From NCBI GenBank assembly GCA_030604735.1, contig JAUVVG010000017.1, forward strand, positions 18,975 to 82,974: a stretch of 64,000 nucleotides of DNA. Direction: 5' to 3'. Position 1 is the stretch's first letter, and every line of letters starts with the position of its first letter. The notes under the pieces are model-generated. The model did not search any database and was not told where the DNA came from. It saw only the letters and a list, made by a program, of their open reading frames with translations. Of this stretch, positions 1 to 9,860 are shown piece by piece. The DNA comes from Azoarcus sp. (lineage in GTDB: Bacteria > Pseudomonadota > Gammaproteobacteria > Burkholderiales > Rhodocyclaceae). The translations under genes and the position numbers were made by a program.

Positions 1-1832
<1,832 letters not shown>

Positions 1833-1977
1833 GAAGGCTTGCCACTCATTCTGGTTTCGGATGTTGCCGTGAGCAAGTGGGTCTTCATGCGGCTTGAAGA
1901 TTTTCCGTGGCCTGTATTGGAGCGGATGATAGCATCGCGCCTGATTTGGCCATTATGCACTTCGAGAAGGGATTGCA

Positions 1978-3321
1978 ATGAATATAACGGTTTTCGGAAC
2001 GGGTTATGTGGGGCTTGTGACCGGGGCGTGCCTGTCGGATGTCGGTCACCATGTGATGTGTGTGGACGTCGATGAGGCCAAGATTGCCGGTTTGAAGCGC
2101 GGGGTGATCCCGATCTACGAGCCGGGACTCGAGCCGATGGTGAAGCGTAACTTTGCCGAAGGTCGCTTGCGATTCACTACCGATGCGGCCGAGGGCGTGG
2201 CCTTTGGCGAACTGCAGTTCATCGCGGTCGGCACGCCGCCGGACGAGGACGGCTCGGCCGACCTGCAGTATGTGCTGGCGGTGGCGGATACCATCGGACG
2301 CCACATGGACAGCTACAAGGTCGTGATCGACAAATCGACGGTACCGGTCGGAACGGCCGACAAGGTCAAGGCGACGATTGCACGCGCCCTGGCCGGGCGC
2401 GATCTGAGCCTGCTCTTCGATGTGTGCTCGAACCCGGAATTCCTGAAGGAAGGGGCGGCGATCGAGGATTTCACCAAGAGCGCGCGCATCGTGGTGGGGA
2501 CTGATTCCGAGGCGGTGCGCGAGCGCATGCGCGAGTGTTACGCGCCCTACAGCCGTAACCATGACAAGCTGATGTTCATGGATGTGCGGGCAGCGGAACT
2601 GACCAAGTACGCGGCCAATGCGATGCTGGCGACCAAGATCAGCTTCATGAACGAGATCGCGAACCTGGCCGAGCGGCTGGGGGCGGATGTCGAGCAGGTG
2701 CGCCAGGGCATCGGCTCGGATCCGCGCATCGGCTACCAGTTCATTTATCCGGGTTGCGGTTACGGAGGTTCGTGCTTTCCGAAGGACGTGCAGGCGCTGG
2801 CGCGCACCGCCAGCCAGGTGGGTTACGAGGCCGAGTTGCTGAATGCGGTGGAGGCGGTCAATAGCCGCCAGAAGCATATCCTGTTCGACAAGTTGAAGCA
2901 GGCGTTCGATGGTGATCTGGCGGGTCGCAGCATCGCGATCTGGGGGCTTTCGTTCAAACCGAACACCGACGACATGCGGGCGGCGCCGAGCCGGGTCTTG
3001 ATGGAGTCGCTTTGGACTGCGGGCGCCAGCGTCAGGGCCTACGACCCGGAAGCGATGAAGGAAACCGCACGGATTTATGGCGAGCGCGACGACCTGACGC
3101 TGGTTGGCCACCAGGACGAGGCGGTTGCAGGTGCCGATGCACTGGTGATCTGCACCGAGTGGAAGCAGTTCCGCACGGTGGATTTCAAGTGGCTGAAGAA
3201 GCAGCTTGCGAATCCTGTGCTGGTCGATGGCCGCAATCTGTTCGATCCGAAGCAGGTCAAGGCGGCGGGCTTGATGTATTACGCGGTGGGCCGGGCCGAT
3301 TCGCTGCGTCCGGTGATCTGA
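1978..3321 (+). CDS. ugd: UDP-glucose 6-dehydrogenase
   Basis: Oxidises UDP-glucose to UDP-glucuronate with two NAD+, supplying precursors for surface polysaccharides and lipid A modification; cytoplasmic. The 447-residue length is normal for the family. The N-terminus has the Rossmann motif GTGYVG (residues 7-12) followed by an acidic strand end (VDVD). The catalytic cysteine is Cys266 in [10 protein letters not shown], and the [12 protein letters not shown] substrate loop is present. The ATG at 1978 follows GAGAAGG at a suitable distance. The gene is alone on its strand; REP-like palindromes and a hairpin follow it before the convergent hsp20. Confidence 0.97.
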   Translation: MNITVFGTGYVGLVTGACLSDVGHHVMCVDVDEAKIAGLKRGVIPIYEPGLEPMVKRNFAEGRLRFTTDAAEGVAFGELQFIAVGTPPDEDGSADLQYVLAVADTIGRHMDSYKVVIDKSTVPVGTADKVKATIARALAGRDLSLLFDVCSNPEFLKEGAAIEDFTKSARIVVGTDSEAVRERMRECYAPYSRNHDKLMFMDVRAAELTKYAANAMLATKISFMNEIANLAERLGADVEQVRQGIGSDPRIGYQFIYPGCGYGGSCFPKDVQALARTASQVGYEAELLNAVEAVNSRQKHILFDKLKQAFDGDLAGRSIAIWGLSFKPNTDDMRAAPSRVLMESLWTAGASVRAYDPEAMKETARIYGERDDLTLVGHQDEAVAGADALVICTEWKQFRTVDFKWLKKQLANPVLVDGRNLFDPKQVKAAGLMYYAVGRADSLRPVI

Positions 3322-3347
3322 GCGCCGGGCTTCGCGACTGCGCAGTT

Positions 3348-3460
3348 TTCGCCGCTTGCGCGGCTCCCACAGGGAGTCTCGCGGCGCGGGGTGGTGTGGG
3401 AGTGGCGCAAGCCGCGAATCGTGGCTTTGGGGGTGGTGTGGGAGCGGCGCAAGCCGCGAA
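3348..3460. repeat. REP-like palindromic repeats, three copies
   Basis: Three copies of a 24-base element lie downstream of ugd: one inverted copy at 3348-3371 and two direct copies at 3395-3418 and 3437-3460. The direct form reads TGTGGGAGCGGCGCAAGCCG followed by CGAA; its core GCGGC-GCAA-GCCGC can fold back on itself. The same element forms an array at 9517-9819. This resembles the REP elements of pseudomonads and relatives, which are moved by RAYT transposases; no RAYT gene is present in this window. Confidence 0.85.
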
Positions 3461-3511
3461 TCAGGGTGTGTTTCGCGGCGCCGTAATGCATAAGGCCGAC
3501 CGTAATGCGTC

Positions 3512-3531
3512 AAGCCGACCGAGGTCGGCTT
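3512..3531. terminator. Hairpin between convergent ugd and hsp20
   Basis: AAGCCGAC (3512-3519), a CGAG loop and GTCGGCTT (3524-3531) form a perfect 8-bp stem in the gap between two converging genes. It ends in a short T run on the plus strand. It probably terminates ugd and may act in both directions. Confidence 0.6.
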
Positions 3532-3564
3532 TACGCGTACTTTCAGTTGATGTTTGCTTGATGG

Positions 3565-3981
3565 TCAGTCGATCGTCAGTCGCTTGGCCTGGGCGGCGGC
3601 CTTCTTCGGGAGTCGCAGTTCAAGCACACCGTCGTTGAATTTGGCGCTGGACTGGCCTTCGTCGACCTCCTGCCCCAGCTGGAAGCTGCGGGAGACCTTG
3701 CCGAAATAGCGTTCGGTGCGGAGCACGCGCTCGCCGTCCTTGATCTCCTTCTCCTGCTTGCGTTCAGCGGAGATCGACACGACTGGGCCGTCGATATGGA
3801 CGTGGATGTCTTCCTTGCGGATGCCGGGCAGTTCGGCGTGGACCTGATAGGCGTCCGCATCTTCCTTGACATCTACCCTCATTTCGGGCGCCTCGGCGGC
3901 ACCGGAACCATATTCGACCGGACGAACGAAGAAACCGCGGAACAGTTCGTCGAACGGATCGCGACGCATGATGTTGGCCAT
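3565..3981 (-). CDS. Small heat shock protein, Hsp20/alpha-crystallin family
   Basis: A 138-residue ATP-independent holdase that binds unfolding proteins in the cytoplasm. Residues about 33-125 form the alpha-crystallin domain, with the conserved stretches VHAELPGIRKEDIHV and AKFNDGVLELRLPKK (the A-x3-DGVL motif). The C-terminus (AKRLTID) is very short and lacks a clear I-x-I motif. The start at the ATG complementary to 3979-3981 is supported by a strong ribosome binding site, AGGAGGAAAG. It lies 70 bases downstream of nudB on the same strand, so it could be the last gene of that operon or have its own promoter. Confidence 0.93.
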   Translation of the reverse strand: MANIMRRDPFDELFRGFFVRPVEYGSGAAEAPEMRVDVKEDADAYQVHAELPGIRKEDIHVHIDGPVVSISAERKQEKEIKDGERVLRTERYFGKVSRSFQLGQEVDEGQSSAKFNDGVLELRLPKKAAAQAKRLTID

Positions 3982-4051
3982 GACTTTCCTCCTATTGTTC
4001 AGTGGGTTGCTTAGCTTTCCCGATATGAATATAGGTCCGCTCCGAGTGATT

Positions 4052-4516
4052 TCAAGAGGGAAAATGCAGCGGGTTTCGATCGCTCCGGAGCTTCAAGATG
4101 GCGTCGCGGTTGGTCCAGGAGAAAACCTTTTCGGCCGCCGCGGTTTGCGGCAGCCACAGGTATTCTGCGTGCTCGTCCTGCGCTAGCCGGGCCGGCCGCT
4201 TCTCGGGCAGGCACAGGCTGAACACGTGTTCGGTGTTGTGCGTAACGCCGGGCGCGTAGCGGTGGCGCCAGAGGGGGTTGATCTCGAAAACGTGGCTCTG
4301 ATGCCAGTCTTCCAAGTCGTCCGGATGGGCGACGAAGCCGATCTCCTCGGCGACTTCGCGCAAGGCCGTATCGAGCGGGGTTTCGTCATCTTCCAGACTG
4401 CCGGTGACCGATTGCCAGAACCCCGCCGGGGTCACTCGCTCGAGCAACAGGATTTCAAATGCAGGCGTGTGAATGACGACAAGGACCGATTCCGGCCGCT
4501 TGTATGGCGTGTTCAT
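4052..4516 (-). CDS. nudB: Dihydroneopterin triphosphate diphosphatase (Nudix)
   Basis: Removes pyrophosphate from dihydroneopterin triphosphate in folate synthesis. The 154-residue protein carries a complete Nudix box at residues 39-61 (G-x5-E45-x7-R53-E54-V-x2-E57-E58-x-G60). The N-terminal KRPESVLVVIHT and the GFWQSVTGSLE segment are typical of NudB rather than other Nudix enzymes. Its ATG overlaps the stop of the barstar-like gene as ATGA, so the two are probably translationally coupled. In many betaproteobacteria nudB follows aspS directly (recollection); here three genes lie between them. folB, a later enzyme of the same pathway, is elsewhere in the window. Confidence 0.93.
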   Translation of the reverse strand: MNTPYKRPESVLVVIHTPAFEILLLERVTPAGFWQSVTGSLEDDETPLDTALREVAEEIGFVAHPDDLEDWHQSHVFEINPLWRHRYAPGVTHNTEHVFSLCLPEKRPARLAQDEHAEYLWLPQTAAAEKVFSWTNRDAILKLRSDRNPLHFPS

Positions 4517-5001
4517 GCCTGCACGCCGTCATGATCGGGAGGCGTGAGGTCACCGCGCGCCGGCTCGGGGTCTTCGATGAATACCCATATGGGCGATGGA
4601 GTCGATGCCGATTGTCGGGCCGCATCGGCGAAAACCTCCTTCGCGATCCGCAGATCCTCGGGCGAAGTGTCATGAAGATGCTGCAGACCGGTGAGGACGA
4701 TCATCCTGCCCTGAGCAGGCGGGAGCCAGCCCAGGTCGTCCAGGCAGTCGGCGAGGGCGTCCCAGTTGTGGCCGAACCAGTCGGGGAACTGGAGGCCGCT
4801 TGCGATTCTTTCGAGCAGGTCGGCCTTGTGAGCGCAGCCGCTGCAATCGATCAGGGTCGTGACAACCCCATGACGAGATGCGTTTTCGGCCAGAAAGCCT
4901 TGGTCGTCTCCCAGCGGGTAGAGCCCGGCCGTGTCGGCGTTGGCGAAGTCTGGATCGGGGTACGCGGCTATAGGGGAAGCCGGCGAAGGCGAATCGGACA
5001 T
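4513..5001 (-). CDS. Barstar-like ribonuclease inhibitor
   Basis: A 162-residue protein with no signal peptide. Residues about 46-145 match the barstar fold: VVTTLIDCSGC strand, a helix DLLERIASGLQ, then FPDWFGHNWDALADCLDDLG. This is the barstar signature in which the helix and its acidic residues plug the RNase active site. Classical barstar has about 90 residues; the first 45 here are an extra Pro/Asp-rich segment. Its ATG overlaps the TGA of the upstream ribonuclease gene by one base, and its own stop overlaps nudB's start. The gene order (ribonuclease then inhibitor, overlapping) strongly supports a cognate pair. The cytoplasmic inhibitor would protect the producer from enzyme not yet exported. 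Binding itself is inferred. Confidence 0.88.
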   Translation of the reverse strand: MSDSPSPASPIAAYPDPDFANADTAGLYPLGDDQGFLAENASRHGVVTTLIDCSGCAHKADLLERIASGLQFPDWFGHNWDALADCLDDLGWLPPAQGRMIVLTGLQHLHDTSPEDLRIAKEVFADAARQSASTPSPIWVFIEDPEPARGDLTPPDHDGVQA

Positions 5002-5402
5002 CAGCGCTCGATCTCGATACGCCGGAAACTGCGGTAGTGGTCTTCGGTGTAGTAGAAAACCTCGGGCGGGTCACCGCCGGTGACCCAGCGCCTGGCGCCG
5101 CGGTTGCTCGCACCCGGGGTGGGCACGGTGTATTCGCGATAGTAGCCCAGCGGCTTGTCCGGCAGGAGGCGCTCCCGGTTCTGGAAAGTGGTGTTGTCCT
5201 GTCGGTAGGGGAAGGGCCCGCCGGCCAGGATGAGATCGAGGGTGGTGATGGCTTCCGGCGGAACATCGAGAATGGCAGCCCGATTCAGGGTCACGACAGG
5301 GCCGTCATCCTCCGGAAAATGATCGCCGGGCGACAGGACCTGTAACGCTGCGAAGGCGAGCGCGAGCAGTACGGCAGTCAGCGTGGTCCAGTTTCGTTTC
5401 AT
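5001..5402 (-). CDS. Secreted guanyl-specific ribonuclease, RNase Sa/barnase superfamily
   Basis: A 133-residue protein with a hydrophobic N-terminal segment (residues about 7-22), either a signal peptide or membrane anchor. Residues 50-133 form a microbial N1/T1-type RNase domain closely resembling Streptomyces RNase Sa: GGPFPY, FQNRE (73-77, guanine recognition including Glu77), YYREYTVPTPGA with the general base Glu90, RGARR (101-105, phosphate-binding arginines), and DHY with the general acid His122. All catalytic residues are present, so activity is expected. It starts nine bases after the upstream response-regulator gene ends and overlaps the barstar gene, placing it in a tight operon. 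The role could be nutrient scavenging, competition or stress-induced RNA decay; the sequence does not decide. Confidence 0.9.
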   Translation of the reverse strand: MKRNWTTLTAVLLALAFAALQVLSPGDHFPEDDGPVVTLNRAAILDVPPEAITTLDLILAGGPFPYRQDNTTFQNRERLLPDKPLGYYREYTVPTPGASNRGARRWVTGGDPPEVFYYTEDHYRSFRRIEIER

Positions 5403-5411
5403 TGCACTGCC

Positions 5412-7091
5412 TCAGCGCCTCGGAACGGGGGCGCCCAGTGGATTCCCGCGGGAGGTCGCAGCGCTTCGCGTACTTGCGCCTGGGCGAACACCGAACTTCT
5501 TGACCAGCCCGTCCATGAAGCGGTTGATCGCCTCCAGTCGCGGATTCTTGGGGTCGAGTTTGCGGCTGCGACTGATCAGGTTACGGGCCTGAGTCGCGAA
5601 GCGGTCGTTCCATCCGTTGTGCTCGATATGGCGCAGCAGGGCAAGTGCGGCATTGAACAGGACATGCGAGTTGCCGGGCATTTTGCGCACCGCGTTCATC
5701 ATTTCGCTGACGGCGCCGTCGTAGTCTCCGGTTTGTGCTTTCTCGGCACCCTTTGTGATGTAGCCCTTGACCTCGACGTAGAGACGTTCCTCGATGCGCT
5801 CGGTCAAGTCTTCGCGACCGCGTCCCTTGAGCAGGGAGCGGGTCAGTTCTATCGTCGCTTCATCCTGCGCATTGCGCAGGACATCGACGACCAGTTCGCT
5901 ACCCTCGGCTTCGAGGTCGTTGTCCAGGCAAGCCTTGATCAATTCGTGCTTGAGAGACGTCGGGAGGTTTTCCTGCCGGCCGGCCTGCACCGCCTCCTGC
6001 AGCGCCTTGCGGGTGCCGTCACGATCGCCCGTGCATTGGCTCAGGAGGGCTTTCGACAGGGCACCGCAGGCCATTGCGGCCGGCCGGCCGGCCATGGATT
6101 TCTCGAGATCGCCGATGGTTTCCTGGGCTTCGCCGAACTTCTGCTGGATGAGTTGCGAGCGGACCAGTCGAACGTGGTCCTCCGGGTCACGGAAGTCGGA
6201 ATACTTTCCCTGTTGGACCACCTTGCTCAAGACCTTTTCCGCCCCGGCGTAGTCGCCTGCGTGGATCGATACCTCGCCCAGATGACGGAGACGGCTCATC
6301 CGGTTGGGCGATAGTTCGACTGCGCTGGCGAGCACGGCCTTGGCCTGGTCGGGACGATTCAGTGCCTCCCGGGTGCGGGCAAGCCAGTCGTAGGCGTCGA
6401 GATAAAAGTTGTTTTCCTCGACCAGCGCGGCCAGGAGTCGCTCGGCCTCCTCGAAGTGCTTCTCGGCGTGGAGCATTCTGGCCAGACCAAGCCTGGCCCA
6501 TGGAATGGGCTTGATCTCGAGGATGCTGCGGTAGATCGCCTCGGCCTGTTGCGGCTGTCCCTGTCCCTCGTGAAGCTCGGCGCGCAGTCGCATGAAATCC
6601 ACGCGGTAGGGCGCATAGTCTTCCTCGCTGGCTCGGCAGTAATCGATGGCCGCTTGTGTATCGCCATTCTCGATGAGGTGGTAGGCGGGCAGAAAGGCAT
6701 CACGCTTGGCGAGTGCGCGTTCGAGCCGCATCAAAAGCGTGCCGGGTGTGAGTGGCTTGAGGATGTAGTCGTTCGGGGTCAGCTCGGCCGTTCCGACCAC
6801 TTTCTCATAGCTGCGCTCGCTGGAAATCATGATGAAAAGCGTGTCCAGCGGAATGATCTTCTGGCTGCGCAGGTCTTCGAGCAGATGCTGGCCGGTCTGC
6901 CCCTCGCCGAGATCGAACTCGCACAGGACGATGTCGAATCGGTGTTCCCGCAGTTTTCGGATCGCGGCACCGGCCGAGGCTGCGAACTGGACGCCGGTGA
7001 TCATGAACCCGTCGAGCATCGCACGTAGCTGGGCACGCATGCCTTGCTGCGCTTCGACGACGAGGACTTCCAGGTTTTCGAGCTTGGCCAT
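5412..7091 (-). CDS. Degenerate response-regulator receiver fused to tetratricopeptide repeats
   Basis: A 559-residue cytoplasmic protein. Residues 5-125 are a CheY-like receiver (LEVLVVEAQ, DIVLCEFDLGEGQTG, IMISSE, YILKPLTPGTLL). The invariant Lys112 and a Ser at the fourth strand are kept. The acidic pair is Glu13-Ala14 instead of Asp-Asp, and the phospho-acceptor position is Glu58 instead of Asp. This suggests a pseudo-receiver locked in one state. From about residue 150 onward there are helical TPR-like units (GQPQQAEAIYRSILEI, KHFEEAERLLAALVEE, GDYAGAEKVLSKVV), indicating a protein-interaction scaffold. No DNA-binding or enzymatic output domain is seen. The ribonuclease gene follows nine bases later, so the two are probably co-transcribed. 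Confidence 0.85.
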   Translation of the reverse strand: MAKLENLEVLVVEAQQGMRAQLRAMLDGFMITGVQFAASAGAAIRKLREHRFDIVLCEFDLGEGQTGQHLLEDLRSQKIIPLDTLFIMISSERSYEKVVGTAELTPNDYILKPLTPGTLLMRLERALAKRDAFLPAYHLIENGDTQAAIDYCRASEEDYAPYRVDFMRLRAELHEGQGQPQQAEAIYRSILEIKPIPWARLGLARMLHAEKHFEEAERLLAALVEENNFYLDAYDWLARTREALNRPDQAKAVLASAVELSPNRMSRLRHLGEVSIHAGDYAGAEKVLSKVVQQGKYSDFRDPEDHVRLVRSQLIQQKFGEAQETIGDLEKSMAGRPAAMACGALSKALLSQCTGDRDGTRKALQEAVQAGRQENLPTSLKHELIKACLDNDLEAEGSELVVDVLRNAQDEATIELTRSLLKGRGREDLTERIEERLYVEVKGYITKGAEKAQTGDYDGAVSEMMNAVRKMPGNSHVLFNAALALLRHIEHNGWNDRFATQARNLISRSRKLDPKNPRLEAINRFMDGLVKKFGVRPGASTRSAATSRGNPLGAPVPRR

Positions 7092-7195
7092 GGTCTCGGT
7101 AAGACACGGATCAGACGAACGAGCGTACCAGATAGTCTACGGCCGAGTGGGTCGATTCTGAAGTGGTCGCGATAATCTCGTCGTCGCGTGGCGGT

Positions 7196-7226
7196 CGGGA
7201 GACCGATTCATGGTTTCGGTCTCCCG
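7196..7226 (-). terminator. Stem-loop after aspS
   Basis: An 11-bp perfect stem, CGGGAGACCGA (7196-7206) with TCGGTCTCCCG (7216-7226) and a 9-base loop, lies ten bases past the aspS stop. No clear U-tract follows on the minus strand, so it may be a weak terminator or an mRNA 3' stabiliser. Confidence 0.5.
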
Positions 7227-7235
7227 CTGCAGGGA

Positions 7236-9047
7236 TCAGCTCTTGCCGATCTCGACCTGTGTGTCGACCTTCTGCCTTAGCCGGATGTGCAGTTCGCGCA
7301 GCTGGCGCTCGTCCACGTCGCCCGGCGCGTCGGTGAGCAGACATTGCGCGCGCTGGGTCTTGGGGAAGGCGATGACGTCGCGGATGGATTCGGCACCGGT
7401 CATCAGCGTGACGATGCGGTCCAGGCCGAAGGCGAGGCCGCCATGCGGCGGGGCGCCGTACTTGAGCGCGTCGAGCAGGAAGCCGAACTTGGTCTGGGCT
7501 TCTTCCTCGCCGATGTTCAGCGCACGGAAGACCTTGCTCTGCATGTCGGCGCGGTGGATACGGACCGAGCCGCCGCCGATCTCCCAGCCATTGAGCGCGA
7601 GGTCGTAGGCCTTGGCCAGACAGGCACCCGGGTCGGTCTCGAGGAGCTCGACATGCTCGTCCTTGGGCGAGGTGAAGGGGTGGTGGCAGGCGGTCCAGCG
7701 CTTGTCTTCCTCGTCGTACTCGAACATCGGGAAGTCGAGCACCCACACCGGGGTCCAGGCTTCGCCGGTGACATAGCCCTTGTCATGGCCGAGCTTGACC
7801 CGCAGCGCGCCCAGTGCATCGTTGACCACCTTGGTCTTGTCAGCACCGAAGAAGATCAGGTCGCCATTCTGCGCGCCGGTACGCTCGAGAATGGTGCGCA
7901 GCGCCTGCTCGTGCAGGTTCTTGACGATGGGCGACTGCAGCCCCTGTTCATTCGGCTGGCTGGCGTCGTTGACCTTGATGTAGGCCAGGCCGCGGGCGCC
8001 GTAGATGCCGACGAACTTGGTGAGTTCGTCGATTTCGCCGCGGGACAAGGCCTTGTCACCACTGCCGCCACCGGGAACCCGCATTGCGGCCACCCGACCG
8101 CCGGAGGTGGCCGGGCCGGAGAAGACCTTGAAGGCGACGTCCTGGACGGCGTCGGTGACGTCGGTGAGCTCCAGCGTGACCCGCAGGTCGGGCTTGTCCG
8201 AACCGAAGCGACGCATCGCCTCGGCATAGCTCATCCGCGGGAAGGGGGCGGGCAGTTCGACGTCGAGGGACTCCTTGAACACGAAGCGAACCATTTCCTC
8301 GACCAGGCCGGTGATCTCGGTTTCATTCAGGAACGAGGTCTCGAGGTCGATCTGGGTGAATTCCGGTTGGCGGTCGGCGCGCAGGTCCTCGTCGCGGAAG
8401 CACTTGGTGATCTGGTAGTAGCGATCGAAGCCGGCGACCATCAGCAACTGTTTGAACAATTGCGGCGATTGGGGCAGGGCGAAGAACTGGCCCGGGTGGA
8501 CACGCGACGGCACCAGATAGTCACGCGCGCCTTCCGGCGTGCTCTTGGTCAGCATCGGGGTTTCGACGTCGATGAAGCCGTGCGCGTCGAGAAAGCGGCG
8601 GAAGGCCATCGCGACCTTGTAGCGCAGCATCAGGTTCTTCTGCATCTGCGGGCGCCGCAGGTCGATCACGCGATGGGTCAGGCGAACGGTTTCGGAGAGG
8701 TTGTCATCGTCGATCTGGAAAGGCGGCGTGGCCGAAGCGTTGAGGACTTCGATCTCGTGGCACAACACTTCGATCTCGCCGGAGACGAGGTTGGGGTTCT
8801 CGGTGCCGGCCGGCCGCCTGCGAACCTTGCCGGTGATGCGCAGCACGTACTCGTTGCGGATCGACTCGGCGGTCGCGAACATGTCGGCGCGGTCCGGGTC
8901 GCAGACCACTTGCACCAAGCCTTCGCGGTCACGCAGGTCGATGAAGATCACCCCGCCGTGGTCGCGGCGGCGCAGTACCCAGCCACATAGGGAAACGGTT
9001 TGATCGAGGTCGGCGGCCGTGACCTGGCCGCAGTCATGAGTGCGCAT
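7236..9047 (-). CDS. aspS: Aspartyl-tRNA synthetase
   Basis: Charges tRNA-Asp; a class II synthetase of bacterial type, 603 residues. The N-terminal OB-fold anticodon domain (residues about 1-110: [20 protein letters not shown]) is followed by the catalytic core with motif 2, [16 protein letters not shown] (about residues 217-232). The bacterial GAD insertion domain is in the middle, and motif 3, GLAFGLDRI, is near the C-terminus. The start is the ATG before RTHDCGQVT, a normal N-terminus. The upstream fmdB gene with a hairpin in between matches a common proteobacterial arrangement. It may or may not be discriminating against tRNA-Asn; that cannot be told from this window. Confidence 0.98.
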   Translation of the reverse strand: MRTHDCGQVTAADLDQTVSLCGWVLRRRDHGGVIFIDLRDREGLVQVVCDPDRADMFATAESIRNEYVLRITGKVRRRPAGTENPNLVSGEIEVLCHEIEVLNASATPPFQIDDDNLSETVRLTHRVIDLRRPQMQKNLMLRYKVAMAFRRFLDAHGFIDVETPMLTKSTPEGARDYLVPSRVHPGQFFALPQSPQLFKQLLMVAGFDRYYQITKCFRDEDLRADRQPEFTQIDLETSFLNETEITGLVEEMVRFVFKESLDVELPAPFPRMSYAEAMRRFGSDKPDLRVTLELTDVTDAVQDVAFKVFSGPATSGGRVAAMRVPGGGSGDKALSRGEIDELTKFVGIYGARGLAYIKVNDASQPNEQGLQSPIVKNLHEQALRTILERTGAQNGDLIFFGADKTKVVNDALGALRVKLGHDKGYVTGEAWTPVWVLDFPMFEYDEEDKRWTACHHPFTSPKDEHVELLETDPGACLAKAYDLALNGWEIGGGSVRIHRADMQSKVFRALNIGEEEAQTKFGFLLDALKYGAPPHGGLAFGLDRIVTLMTGAESIRDVIAFPKTQRAQCLLTDAPGDVDERQLRELHIRLRQKVDTQVEIGKS

Positions 9048-9058
9048 CGGTTCTTTTC

Positions 9059-9087
9059 CAAACTAAAGCACGGCCCGCAGGCCGTGC
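9059..9087 (-). terminator. Hairpin with T-rich tail between fmdB and aspS
   Basis: GCACGGCC (9068-9075), loop CGCA and GGCCGTGC (9080-9087) form a perfect 8-bp stem. On the minus strand it is followed by TTTAGTTT, giving a rho-independent terminator or attenuator just upstream of the aspS start. Confidence 0.7.
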
Positions 9088-9118
9088 GTGAATCGTGATG
9101 TCGGGTTGCGGAGTGTGT

Positions 9119-9427
9119 TCAGGCCGGGTGGCAGGCACAGGCGCCGCCACAACCGGCGGTCGGAGTCGCGCTGCTGCCAGAGCTGGAAGCACTGTCGGAC
9201 GACGCGTTATCCGCTGCCTTGGTCGTGCTGGCCGACTTGCCCGAACCGTTCTTGAAGTCGGTGGCATACCAGCCACTGCCCTTGAGCTGGAAGCCGGCTG
9301 CCGAGATCAGCTTGACATAGGCTTCCGCCCCACAGGACGGGCAGGTGGTGAGGGCTTCGCTATTGATCTTTTGCAGGTGGTCCTTCTCGAATCCACACTG
9401 GTTGCAACGATATTCGTAAATGGGCAT
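9119..9427 (-). CDS. FmdB-family zinc-ribbon protein
   Basis: A 102-residue protein with the FmdB regulatory-protein zinc ribbon at its N-terminus: MPIYEYRCNQCG and CPSCG, with Cys8, Cys11, Cys29 and Cys32 as zinc ligands. The remainder is a low-complexity Ser/Ala/Thr tail ending in a second cysteine cluster (CGGACACHPA). The start at 9427 is preferred over an upstream in-frame ATG because GGAGG lies six bases before it and the family begins with MPIYEY. The biochemical function of this family is not established; the name comes from an amidase-operon regulator. Its placement just upstream of aspS is common in proteobacteria (recollection). Confidence 0.88.
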   Translation of the reverse strand: MPIYEYRCNQCGFEKDHLQKINSEALTTCPSCGAEAYVKLISAAGFQLKGSGWYATDFKNGSGKSASTTKAADNASSDSASSSGSSATPTAGCGGACACHPA

Positions 9428-9516
9428 GGAAACCTCCACAGGCAAGCATGAAATTCTAGCAGATCCGCAACGGTGGCACCGAAATGGGGGCCGGTGAGGG
9501 GGATTTCAAGTGCGGG

Positions 9517-9819
9517 TTCGCCGCTTGCGCGGCGCCTACAGGGGGAGGGGGCGACCGAAGGTGCGGTAGGAGCGGTGCAAGCCGCGAACAAATCCGAGGG
9601 TGCGCGCGAGGTGCCGATGTCAGCGGCCGCAGTTCGCCGCTTGCGCGGCTCCCACAGGGAGTGATGGCGCTCGGGTTCAGTGTAGGAGCGACGCAAGTCG
9701 TGAACAAATCCGAGGGTGCCCGCGAGGTGCTGATTTCAGCGGCCGCAGTTCGCCGCTTGCGCCGCGCCTACATGAGCGAAGTTGTCCGGGTGCGGTGTAG
9801 GAGCGGCGCAAGCCGCGAA
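9517..9819. repeat. Tandem array of REP-like inverted pairs (BIME-like), period 116 bp
   Basis: Three inverted copies (9517-9540, 9633-9656, 9749-9772) alternate with three direct copies (9565-9588, 9681-9704, 9796-9819) of the 24-base element also found after ugd. Each inverted-direct pair is separated by about 24-25 bases. Neighbouring pairs are joined by a near-identical 44-base spacer starting CAAATCCGAGGGTG and ending CAGCGGCCGCAG. The whole unit therefore repeats every 115-116 bases, about 2.6 times. It fills the gap between fmdB and the end of pilD and contains no credible gene. The element matches the style of bacterial interspersed mosaic elements. Confidence 0.88.
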
Positions 9820-9860
9820 TGACTCGGGAGGGTGCCTGAATGTCCGATCGCTACCGACGA

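Noticed and set aside
7111..7746. A 211-residue frame on the minus strand overlapping the end of aspS and the gap after it
   Set aside because: It reads aspS in another frame with an Arg/Pro-rich composition and has no family resemblance.
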